Assembly (NCBI RefSeq): GCF_030867095.1 | Contig: NC_081824.1 | Location: 147,403,433-147,467,432 of the forward strand | DNA length: 64,000 nucleotides | DNA from: Alligator mississippiensis | Lineage: Eukaryota; Chordata; Crocodylia; Alligatoridae | Reading direction: 5' to 3' | Shown: one piece after another, positions 12,054 to 20,470 of the stretch | How the letters are laid out: each line of letters starts with the position of its first letter | How positions within the stretch are numbered: position 1 is the stretch's first letter | Notes under the pieces: generated by a model | Databases searched by the model: none | What the model was told of the DNA's origin: nothing | Seen by the model: only the letters and a program-made list of their open reading frames with translations | Program-made: the position numbers and the translations under genes

Positions 12054-13708
12054 AGATTCATAGATGTTAGGGTCGGAAGGGACCTCAATAGATCATCAAG
12101 TCCGACCCCCTGCATAAGCAGGAAAGAGTGCTGGGTCTAAATGACCCCAGCTAGATACTCGTCTAACCTCCTCTTGAAGACCCCCAGGGTAGGGGAGAGC
12201 ACCACCTCCCTTGGGAGCCCGTTCCAGACCTTGGCCACTCGAACTGTGAAGAAGTTCTTCCTAATGTCCAGTCTGAATCTGCTCTCTGCTAGCTTGTGGC
12301 CATTGTTTCTTGTAACCCCCGGGGGCGCCTTGGTGAATAAATCCTCACCAATTCCCTTCTGTGCCCCCGTGATGAACTTATAGGCAGCCACAAGGTCGCC
12401 TCTCAACCTTCTCTTGCGGAGGCTGAAAAGGTCCAGTTTCTCTAGTCTCTCCTCGTAGGGCTTGGTCTGCAGGCCCTTGACCATACGAGTTGCCCTTCGC
12501 TGTACCCTCTCCAGGTTATCCGCATCCTTCATGAAGTGTGGCGCCCAGAATTGCACGCAGTACTCCAACTGCGGTCTGACCAACACCCTATAGAGGGGAA
12601 GTATCACCTCCCTGGACCTATTTGTCATGCATCTGCTGATGCACGATAAAGTGCCATTGGCTTTTCTGATGGCTTCGTCACACTGCCGGCTCATGTTCAA
12701 CTTGGAGTCCACTAGGACTCCAAGATCCCTTTCCACCTCCGTGCCACCCAGCAGGTCATTCCCTAGGCTGTAGGTGTGCTGGACATTTTTCCTCCCTAGG
12801 TGCAGCACTTTGCATTTCTCCTTGTTGAACTGCATCCTGTTGTTTTCTGCCCACTTGTCCAACCTATCCAGGTCTGCCTGCAGCTGTTCCCTGCCCTCTG
12901 GCGTGTCCACTTCTCCCCATAGCTTTGTGTCATCTGCAAACTTGGACAGAGTACATTTCACTCCCACGTCCAAGTCGCTGATGAAGACATTAAAGAGTAT
13001 CGGTCCAAGGACCGAACCCTGCGGGACCCCACTGCCCACACCCTTCCAGGTCGAGACCGACCCATCTACCACGACTCTTTGGGTGCGACCCTCTAGCCAA
13101 TTCGCCACCCACCGGACTGTGCAGTCATCCACATCACAGCCTCTTAATTTGTTCACCAGTATGGGGTGGGATACCGTATCGAAGGCCTTCCTGAAGTCCA
13201 GGTATACGACATCCACCCCTCCTCCTGTGTCCAGGCGTTTCGTAACCTGGTCATAGAAAGAGACTAGGTTGGTCAGGCACGATCTGCCCGCCACAAACCC
13301 ATGCTGGTTTCCCCTCAGCATAATTTGCCCTGCCGGGCTCTCACAAATGTGAGCCTTGATAATTTTTTCAAAGACTTTACCAAGGATGGAGGTGAGACTG
13401 ACCGGCCTATAGTTGCCCGGGTCCTCCTTCCTCCCCTTTTTGAAAATGGGGACCACGTTAGCCCTTTTCCAGTCCTCCGGGACTTGGCCTGTGCGCCACG
13501 AGCATTCAAATATTCCCGCCAGTGGCTCTGCAATGACGTCGGCCAGTGCCTTCAGCACCCTCGGATGGAGCCCATCCGGGCCTGCCGACTTAAAGGCATC
13601 CAGTTCTTCCAAGTGACTCTGCACCACCTCAGGATCTACGCATGGAAGTCTGGCGCCTTGCTGCTGCCTCTCTACAACCCTAGTGAGAGACTTGTCGTGC
13701 CCCTCGCT
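12054..13708 (-). mobile_element. CR1 LINE copy A, 5'-truncated, nested in CR1-B
   Basis: This is a younger CR1 inserted in the same orientation as its host. Its 3' end at 12054-12120 carries GGGTCGGAAGGGACCTC and an ATAGATTCATAG tail. Its 5' end at 13708 begins just upstream of the RT domain, so it is truncated, as is usual for incomplete reverse transcription. TACAT stands at both junctions. The RT frame is undamaged, in contrast with the host copy, which suits a younger age. Confidence 0.9.
12137..13708 (-). CDS. CR1-A ORF2 reverse transcriptase, 5'-truncated but open
   Basis: This frame encodes the reverse transcriptase and C-terminal region of CR1 ORF2, the enzyme that copies LINE RNA at a nicked target. 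Counting from the open-frame methionine at 13750 (whose first 14 codons belong to the host CR1), I see SAGPDGLHPRVLK near residues 55-67, YLDFRKAFD at 183-191 (motif A with the first catalytic Asp), GVPQGSVLGP at 241-250 (motif B) and FADD at 271-274 (motif C). The C-terminus has LVRPQLEYCVQFWAPHF and FRLDIRKNFFTVRVAK. The endonuclease domain is missing, so it cannot work as a normal LINE protein. About 520 codons run without a stop. Confidence 0.9.
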   Translation of the reverse strand, partial: SEGHDKSLTRVVERQQQGARLPCVDPEVVQSHLEELDAFKSAGPDGLHPRVLKALADVIAEPLAGIFECSWRTGQVPEDWKRANVVPIFKKGRKEDPGNYRPVSLTSILGKVFEKIIKAHICESPAGQIMLRGNQHGFVAGRSCLTNLVSFYDQVTKRLDTGGGVDVVYLDFRKAFDTVSHPILVNKLRGCDVDDCTVRWVANWLEGRTQRVVVDGSVSTWKGVGSGVPQGSVLGPILFNVFISDLDVGVKCTLSKFADDTKLWGEVDTPEGREQLQADLDRLDKWAENNRMQFNKEKCKVLHLGRKNVQHTYSLGNDLLGGTEVERDLGVLVDSKLNMSRQCDEAIRKANGTLSCISRCMTNRSREVILPLYRVLVRPQLEYCVQFWAPHFMKDADNLERVQRRATRMVKGLQTKPYEERLEKLDLFSLRKRRLRGDLVAAYKFITGAQKGIGEDLFTKAPPGVTRNNGHKLAESRFRLDIRKNFFTVRVAKVWNGLPREVVLSPTLGVFKRRLDEYLAGVI

Positions 13709-13713
13709 TACAT

Positions 13714-15078
13714 GGGGAGAATGACGTCCCGGGATTTGCTTGAGAAGCATCTATGGATGCAAGCCAGTGTTTTGGTCGCTTTACTAGCCGCAGCAATGCA
13801 TTGTAGGCTCATGTTCATCTTGTGGTCAGTGATGACCCCCAAGTCTCTTTCTTGCATAGTGTTGGCCAACATAGCACTGCCAAGCCTATAAAGATGCTGC
13901 GGGTTTTTCTTCCCAAGGTGGAGAACCTTGCATTTATCGGTGCTGAACACCATCAGATTCTCGTCCACCCACTTGCTGAGCCTGTCCAGGTCAGCCTGGA
14001 TCACTTGCCTGTCTTCTGGTGTGGATGCTTTTCCCCAAAGTTTGGTGTCATCAGCGAACTTGGCCAGTCCACTTCTGACTCCAGTGTCCACATCATTAAT
14101 GAAGATGTTGAACAGTATGGGTCCAAGGACAGAGCCCTGGGGGACCCCACTGGTCACAGGACACCACGATGAGTGACTTCCCTCAATTACTACCCTCTGG
14201 GTCCGACCCCAGAGCCAGTTTTCCAGCCAGTGGATCGTGGAGGACCCAAGGCGACAACTGGCCAGTTTCTCTAAGAGGTGATTATGGGAAACCAGGTCAA
14301 AGGCTTTTTTGAAGTCAAGATATATGACATCAATCTCTTCTCCCTTGTCCAGGTGATAGGTCACCTGGTCGTAGAAGGAAATGAGATTGGTCAAGCAAGA
14401 CCTACCCGCAACTAACCTGTGCTGGCTATCCCTTAAGATGTTGGCGTCAGCCAGTCCATTAAGGATGGCCTCTTTAATAAACTTTTCTAAGATCTTCCCC
14501 GGGATAGAAGTCAGGCTGATGGGCCTATAGTTAGCCGGATCCACTTTCCTCCCTTTCTTGAAGATAGGCACCACATTGGCCTTCTTCCAGTCTTCGGGCA
14601 CTATACCAGAGCGCCAAGAGTTTTCAAAGATCCGCGCTAGAGGCTGGGCTATGATGCTCACCAGCTCCTTGAGTACCCTGGGGTGAAGATTGTCAGGGCC
14701 AGCTGACTTGAAGGTATCCAGCTTCTCAAGATGTTCCTTCACGAGGTCAGCGTTAATGGAGGGCAGGGGATCACCCTCATCCAGACTTCCCTGTCCCGTA
14801 GCGGGCATGGGCGTCCCATGGGACTGATGAAAGACCGACGCAAAAGTACCTATTTAATAGGTTGGCTTTTTTCTGGGCGTCAGTTGCCCCATCTGGTTCA
14901 GCAGGGGTCCAATGTTGCCCCTGCTTTTCCTCCGGCTCCCCGCATATCTGAAAAAGGACTTTTTATTGTCCTTGATGCTCAAAGCTAGTTGGAGTTCAGT
15001 TGCAGCCTTGGCTTTGCTGGTCTGCTCCCTACAGGACCGGACCAGTGCAGAATAATCCTGCTTGGAGGCAAATCCCAT
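13714..15078 (-). pseudogene. CR1-B ORF2 reverse transcriptase part
   Basis: This is the RT of the older CR1. From 14808 leftward it is open to the CR1-A junction, with YLDFKKAFD, GVPQGSVLGP and FADDTKLW (FADD about 14047-14058) in the right order. Between 15078 and 14808 the linker has words typical of CR1 (IKDNKKSFFRY) but carries a stop near 14854, with local frame changes on both sides of it. The catalytic core is therefore preserved while the joints are broken. It pairs with the piece at 11592-12053. Confidence 0.88.
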
Positions 15079-16106
15079 CCTCTATCCTTTGTAGGCCTTT
15101 CTTTTTAGCCTCAGGAGGTCTGCTAGGTCCCTGGAGAGCCAGGGGGGGCTGCTGTGCCCTCTTGCTGCCTTTCCTCCGAGATGGAATAGACTTAGTTTGT
15201 GCATTGAGGATCACTCCCTTGAGGAGCAACCACTCTTCTTGAACTCCCCTCTCCCTGTGGTCACAGTCCCTTAGGGCCTCACTGACAAGCCTCCTGAGCT
15301 CGTCAAAGTCGGCTTTCCTCAAGTCAAGGACTTGCGTGTTGCTGACTGACTTGCCAGCTTTTTGGTGGATGGTGAAGGTGATCAGCTCGTGGTCGCTGTC
15401 ACCCAGCTTCCCATCGATCACTAGGTCGCCAACTAGGTCATCCCCAGTAGCCAGCACCAGGTCGAGCAGCACTTTGCCTCTCGTTGGCCCATAGACTTCT
15501 TGAGTCAGGTAGAGGTCATCCACGCATGAGAGGAAGCTTTGCGACCACTCAGATTTTGCCGAGCGATCCTCCCATGAGATGTCCGGGTAATTGAACTCAC
15601 CCATGACAATCATGGTCCTGGAGCATGCGGCCTCAGCCAGTTCCCAGGCAAACTCCTGGTCAAGCTCAGGACTTTGGGTGGGAGGTCTGTAGTAGACTCC
15701 CACCATTGTGTCCCCTGTGCCGTGTTCCCCACGGATTTTAACCCAGAGGGTCTCCAGCCGTCCACCCTGGTCACCAAGATCGGCTTGCAGGGACATGTAG
15801 CTTTCCTTAACAGAGAGCTACACCCCCGCCCCTTTTCTCTACACGATCCCTCCTGTACAGGGTATAGCCATCTATACCCATGGTCCAGTCATGGGTGGAG
15901 TCCCACCAGGTCTCCGTTATCCCTATGACATCATAATTATTTGCATTGAACAGGAGGATGAGTTCCTCCTGCTTATTCCCCAAGCTCCTGGCATTTGTGT
16001 ACAGGCAAGCAAGTGCCCCCTGGGGGGCTCCTTCCCTGCCCACAGATTTTGCCAGCCTGGGGCAGGGGTGGGCTCCCTTAAGTGCCTTGACCTGCTGGCT
16101 TTGCAA
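15029..16106 (-). pseudogene. CR1-B ORF2 apurinic-type endonuclease part, frameshifted
   Basis: This is the N-terminal endonuclease of ORF2, which nicks target DNA. The first segment (16106-15807) has LYTNARSLGNKQEEL and then GITETWWD, the catalytic Glu motif, and YRRDR. A frame change near 15800 leads to the second segment (15796-15029) with GVYYRPP, a GEFNYPDISW motif where related proteins usually have GDFN, LLDLVLATGDD and GDSDHELI, which holds the terminal Asp-His pair. The order matches the AP-endonuclease fold of CR1/L1-type LINEs. The shift near 15800 and another near 15060 disable the protein. Confidence 0.88.
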
Positions 16107-16158
16107 GGATTGCTCAGCGGGCCAGCAGTGGCAGTAGTGCCCCCATCCCCCAGCGGGC

Positions 16159-16933
16159 TTAGTTTAAATCCCGGTGGAGCAGGTCAGCCAGTCTGGCTGA
16201 GAAGAGCCTCCTCCCTAGGGGAGAGAGGTGGAGACCATCTCTTCCCAGCAGCTCGCTGCCTCTCTCGCCAAAGAGCGGGCTGTGGTCACGGAGGCCAAAG
16301 CCTTCCCGACTACACCAGCGCCGCAGTCTTTGGTTGACCACGTGGATCCTCCTCTCCCTCCTCGGCCCATACCCTGAGACTGGGAGGATCGACGAGAACA
16401 CCACCTGTGCCCCCAGACCCTTTAGCCCCGCTCCCAAATCCCTGTAGTGCCTCATGACCTGGCTGGGAGCGCTCCGAGCCGTGTCATTGGTGCCCACATG
16501 AATTAGGAGCATGGAATAGTGGTCTATGGGTTTGAGGAGCTCTGGGATCCTCTCCGCAATGTCCCAGATGCAGGCCCCCGGGAAGCGGCAGACTTCCCGG
16601 GCTAAGGGGTCGGAGCGGCAGATTGCCCCCTCAGTCCCCCTCAGGAGAGAGTCTCCCACAACAAACACCCTACGTTTTGTCTTGGGGAGAGCAGGGGTGG
16701 GAGCTGCAGTTGGGTCCATGTTGCCTGCAGGATCCAGCAACTCAGCAGGCTCTGCTGGAGCGGCAAGAGGTACATATCTGTTGCTCAGCTCTGGCGGGGC
16801 AGGGGCCTTGGTGCGGTGGGCCTTAGGGCCCTTGACCACTGTGGTCCATGCCCCTGCCTGGACAGAGCGGGAGGTCCCTTGAGCTGAAGAGCTGGGATAG
16901 GAGACTGGAACTTGCTGGAGACCCAGCTTGGAT
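16159..16933 (-). CDS. CR1-B ORF1 with SGNH-type esterase domain, 5'-truncated
   Basis: This is the ORF1 protein of CR1, thought to be an RNA- or membrane-associated partner in retrotransposition. From the GTG-based frame at 16839, residues 57-68 read VFVVGDSLLRG, the block I motif with the putative catalytic Ser. HVGTNDT lies at 114-120 (block III) and DGLHLS at 201-206, with the Asp and His of block V. These mark an SGNH hydrolase fold, known from avian CR1 ORF1. The frame stays open upstream to 16933, where the element is cut, so the N-terminal zinc-finger part seen in longer copies is missing. The stop at 16159 is followed 50 bases later by ORF2. No break occurs inside the esterase domain. 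Confidence 0.85.
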
Positions 16934-16991
16934 CATAGAATCATAGCAAGTTAGGGTTGGAAGGGACCTCAGGAGGTCATCTAGTCCAAGC

Positions 16992-16996
16992 CCCTG
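16992..16996. repeat. Target-site duplication CCCTG, left
   Basis: CCCTG directly precedes the TGTC terminus of the solo LTR and is repeated at 18298-18302. A 5-bp duplication suits Gypsy-like or many retroviral integrations. Confidence 0.85.
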
Positions 16997-18297
16997 TGTC
17001 CTTCAGGCGGGCCGTGATCTCCTTAAGGCCCCCTCTCCATGCCTATTCGGCCCAAGGGCACCCTCCATTCTCGCCCGCCATGTCTTTTATCTTGAATTAT
17101 GTTAGGAGGCTGCTTACGTCTCCTAGGCACGGTTAGCTGGGACCTCCATCCCCGTGTTCTCCCGGACCCACCGGGGATCTCCCGGTACAGTGGGTGCGTT
17201 TCAGGCACCCTAGCCTTATGGGCTAGGCGTGGCTCCTACCAACCCCTAATACCATACCCTAAGCCTCGCAGATGTACTGGACGTTGGTCCTCCTCTGTAG
17301 CCTAGCCCACTCCCGGGCCTTCTCCAATATACAGCCCCTCATGGGGACCCTTGTCGAGCCCACTCTGGGCCTTCTCTAAAATAATCTAGCCCACTACGGG
17401 ACTTCCTATCAAGTCTCCAGTCCTTTAGGCCCACCGCACGGCTACCCTCTCTTATCCAGGCTCACTGCGCCACTATCCCCTTTTGCCAGGGACCACCGCA
17501 GCACCTTGCCTTTCTCCTGGGGTGTTTGTACTGCTAACCCCTTCCGTCGGGGTCCACCGCAGCACCCTGCCCCTATCTGAGGGCTATTGCCGTACTAGCC
17601 TACAGCCAGGCTCGCTATGCCCGTCTCGGGCTTCTCAATAGTCCCCCTTCTCTGGGACTTTACATGCCCATGCCAGGCTTCCTGATACTATCACCCCCTC
17701 TCTGGGGCTCACTGTGCCCCCGCTAGGCTCCTTAATAATGCCGCCCCCTCTCTGGGGCTTCTCAATGTTGCCGCCTCTTTGGGGCTTGCTACGCCCACAC
17801 CGGGCTCTTCAAATGCCCCTCTCTGGGGCTGGGGTCTACGCACCCCCATAAACTGCGCCCTTACTGGCACCTGGATCCCCATGCTATTGTGGGTCTCCTA
17901 TGAGGCCTCCTCCAACCCCTTATAGCCTCACCCTAGCCAGCGGTGTAATACAAACACTAACAAAACAAAACACAAGCTTCCTGGCTATAACTTAACTTAA
18001 GGCCGCCTGGCTGTAACAAGATTGCTCCCGCGTCCCAGAGCCACCATCCTCCAGTCTGCTCTAGCAGTACTCGCATCCTAGCTCCTGCCCCTCTGATGGC
18101 TGGCAGAGAACTGCCAGCCTGGCCTCAGCCCTGGGCTTTATGAGGGCCAAGCCCTGCCCTACATTACCAGCTGACCGCCATCCAGTGTGAGTCAATCTAT
18201 CTGGAGTTGCCCTGGCAACTCACAGCTGCGCTCATTATCCCTGCTAGGGCTAGTTTTTCCCCTCTCTAGGAGTGGGGCAGCGAGGTGCCCCGCGACA
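16997..18297 (-). mobile_element. Solo LTR, 1,301 bp, with internal imperfect repeats
   Basis: The segment begins TGTCC and ends GCGACA on the plus strand, so it has TG...CA ends, and it is flanked by CCCTG on both sides. No PBS, gag or pol lies inside, so it is a solo LTR left by recombination between LTRs. I prefer minus orientation because the minus strand starts TGTCGCGGGGCACC and has a CATAAAG box near 18136-18142. The body is GC-rich. It contains degenerate repeats such as CACCGCAGCACC at about 17493 and 17557, and many CTCTGGGGCT words at 17650-17830. The superfamily is not settled; Gypsy and ERV are both possible. Confidence 0.8.
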
Positions 18298-18302
18298 CCC
18301 TG
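18298..18302. repeat. Target-site duplication CCCTG, right
   Basis: Second copy of the 5-bp duplication, followed at once by the resumed CR1 sequence. Confidence 0.85.
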
Positions 18303-18382
18303 CTTAGAGCAGTACCATCCACAACTAGATCATCCCAGTCAAAGCTTGGTCTAGGTGGGTTTTGAAAATCTCCAAGGATCCC

Positions 18383-19257
18383 TTTCCCTTTTCCTGACTG
18401 CTCAGAATAGCTGTGGAATCCCCTGGGTGTTTTAGGCCCCAAATACCTGAACATACAGCTCTGGTCTTGGGGTCTCTAGAGTCACACTCAGAGTTCAGAC
18501 CATCTGTCTAGGACCCACTCCTAAAAGCTGAGATCACACAGTCCAATGGCTGAGCCCCTTGTCCAGTACTAACTCCTCAGTGTCTCCCCATAAATTAAGC
18601 AGCTCCTTTCCTGGAATCCTCCTTTCCTAGAATGACATTAGCCTTCTTGTTTAGGGTTTAACTCTTCCAGAGCCATGCCAGAGTTATAAGCTAGCAGTTT
18701 ACACAGAAATATATAGAGGCTTATCACAGATTTTCTGAGGACAGAGGACACTTGTACATATGACAGGGGTTTAGTCCTCAGGGGTTTTATTCTATGCCCC
18801 CTAAATTGAAATGGTAGGTTTTTAATTGAAACCTGCCATTTAATTTTTTCCATCACATTATGACAATGGGCCTGATTCTTTTTCTTTTTTTTGTCTGTGC
18901 TGAAGCCTCCCCATGGCTGGGGGGCAAGCTGCCAGTGGGTCGAGTGGCCCCTGAGCTGCGGAGGACCCTGGTCCTTCCCTCTTCAGGGGCAGTGCCCCCC
19001 AGAGCCACCCAGATCGGCTGCTAGTAGGCCAGGTGCTGCCCTAGCTCAGAGGCAGCACTCGGCCTGATCCAACTCTTCCCCAACCCTGAGCTGGGACAGC
19101 ACCCAGCCCACTAGCAGCCCGCCCAGGCAGCCCTGGTGGGCACCACCACGGTGGATGGAAGGACCGGGGGCCCCCACAGCTTGGGCTGCTTAGCACACCA
19201 ACAGCTTGCTCTCCAGCTGCAGGAGAGGCAGGCAGGCGCCACCAAAAAAAAAACCCG
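18383..19257. other. No gene; GC-rich from about 18900
   Basis: The first 500 bases show no feature. From about 18870 the sequence becomes GC-rich and includes TGGGCCTGATTCTTTTTC, echoed at 19785-19803, so the repeat block described next may begin here. The 163-codon frame at 19041-19532 is a product of base composition. Confidence 0.45.
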
Positions 19258-19797
19258 ATCAGGCCCCTTGCTGCTTCTGCCTTCAGCAGGTTCCTGCAGC
19301 TGTCAGGACACCTGGGGTCGCCTGGGAGCAGGCTGGCTTGCCCCTGGGGCCAACACTGGTCCAACACTTCCCCAAGCCTGCCCAGGCTTTCAGCACCCCG
19401 TGCACTGTCTCCACTGCCTTCCCTAGCTGCCAGCACACCCAGCTTGCCCCTGGGACAGCACAAGGAGGCAGCAGAAGGGTGGCTGGGTGTGCTGGCAGCC
19501 AAAGAAGGCATCAGGAATGGTGCACAGGGCACTGGAAGCCGATGGGCTCAGGGTAGTGTTGGATCAGGTGCCTCCAAGTTGGGGCAGCACCTAGCCAGCT
19601 AACAACCCACCCAGGCTTCCAGTGTCCTGTGCACTATCCCCACTGCTTTCTCTGGCCACCAGAAAACCCAGCCAGTCTCCTGCTGCCTTCCCACACTGCC
19701 CCAGGGGCAAGCCAGCCCATTCCCAGGCAGCCCCAGGCATCCTGCCAGCCACAGGAGCCTGCTGAAGGCAGAAGCAGTGAAGGGCCTGATCCTTTTT
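19258..19797. repeat. Large imperfect palindrome, GC-rich
   Basis: The left arm, from GATCAGGCCCCTTGCTGCTT (19258) to about 19344, reads in reverse complement at about 19690-19797, where GCAGTGAAGGGCCTGATC closes the palindrome. CTTCTGCCTTCAGCAGG and GGCTTGCCCCTGGGG occur in both arms. A second exact inverted repeat lies inside: 18-bp arms at 19426-19443 and 19482-19499 (GCTGCCAGCACACCCAGC). This nested fold-back form suits a non-autonomous DNA element, but no target duplication was seen. Confidence 0.6.
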
Positions 19798-19878
19798 CTC
19801 TGCAGAGCCCTGCCACTCCTGCAGCCAGGGGGTGGGGGGAGGTGAGCTGGCAACTGCATTGTTGCAATTTGCAATGAT

Positions 19879-19914
19879 GCAAACTAAACTATATTGGGAC
19901 ATAGTTTAGTTTGC
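19879..19914. repeat. Perfect 14-bp hairpin
   Basis: GCAAACTAAACTAT (19879-19892), an 8-base loop, and ATAGTTTAGTTTGC (19901-19914) are exact reverse complements. TTTGCAATGATGCAAACT occurs on both sides, so each arm is also part of a direct repeat. Confidence 0.8.
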
Positions 19915-20129
19915 AATGATGCAAACTCATTTAAAAACCCCAAAACTCTTGTATGTGTACAGTGTAACACCATTAAGCCACACACCGTGACATTTTCATC
20001 ACATGTGCATGGTAATGGCATCACATGTACAAGCGCCCAGAGAGCTCAGAGATGGAAAGTTGGAAACCAGGTTCTGGGCTGTTAGTCCTAGCAGTTATGG
20101 CCCACATAACCAGAGTGCATAAATGGGAC

Positions 20130-20470
20130 TTATGTACATGAGATGTTTACTGCAGTTGCCTAATTAGCTCCACAGTAAACATCTTGGCATATATATGTGT
20201 GGCCCTATTAGACCACAAGAAACTACTAAACTGCATCAGGCTAGTACTTGTAAATACAAGTACTATGCAACTGCATAGTTTTTTCTTGCACAGCAAAGCA
20301 CATGTAGATGCTGATGGCCCCACTACCAGCCAGAGCTGCTTCAACCTGGCTCAATGTGTGGCAGTCCCAGGTGCATATGAAGATGCAGTACCCAGGAAGA
20401 ATAAACTCCAGTGTGATATGCACTGGAGTGTATTGCTTCACATGAATATGCACATGTAGATGCACTCACC
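20130..20470. mobile_element. MITE-like repeat, related to 26317-26759
   Basis: CTAATTAGCTCCACAGTA near 20160-20178 is the reverse complement of the segment near 26702-26720 in the element at 26317. The right part has CACATGTAGATGCACTC at 20452-20468, the same kind of terminus. Boundaries are uncertain and no target duplication was identified. Confidence 0.4.

Larger units (their letters stand above)
11510..16933 (-). mobile_element. CR1 LINE copy B, nearly full ORF set, interrupted by CR1-A
   Basis: This large CR1 reads right to left: ORF1 (partial), ORF2 endonuclease, ORF2 reverse transcriptase, and a 3' end at 11510-11580 where GGGCTGGAAGGGACCTC is the reverse complement of the CR1 terminus. 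The RT is split at codon level by CR1-A (12054-13708). TACAT stands on both sides (12049-12053 and 13709-13713), consistent with a short target duplication. The 5' end stops inside ORF1 at about 16933 against another CR1 tail. Frameshifts near 15800, near 15060 and near 14860 show it is dead. Confidence 0.9.
16934..18382 (-). mobile_element. CR1 LINE copy C, 3' fragment split by a solo LTR
   Basis: The left piece 16934-16996 is a CR1 3' terminus in reverse complement (ATAGAATCATAG tail, GGGTTGGAAGGGACCTC, CATCTAGTCCAAGCCCCTG). The right piece 18298-18382 continues the same 3' UTR with CCCTGCTTAGAGCAG, CAACTAGATCATCCCAG and AAAATCTCCAAGGATCC. Without the LTR and one CCCTG the two pieces join into a normal CR1 end. 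The upstream ORF2 part is not recognisable past 18382. Confidence 0.82.

Noticed and set aside
12774..14172. Plus-strand frames of 116-196 codons opposite CR1 ORF2
   Set aside because: They are antisense shadows of the RT reading frames; no independent motif.
15891..16337. 148-codon plus-strand frame
   Set aside because: Antisense of CR1 ORF1 and ORF2 start; no domain.
16924..16945. Target duplication for CR1-B using GATCA
   Set aside because: GATCA occurs near both ends, but at different distances from the element termini and in a simple repeat tail, so it cannot be distinguished from chance.
19041..19532. 163-codon minus-strand frame that could be a secreted protein
   Set aside because: Composition is driven by a GC-rich palindrome and the hydrophobic start is not followed by any conserved pattern.
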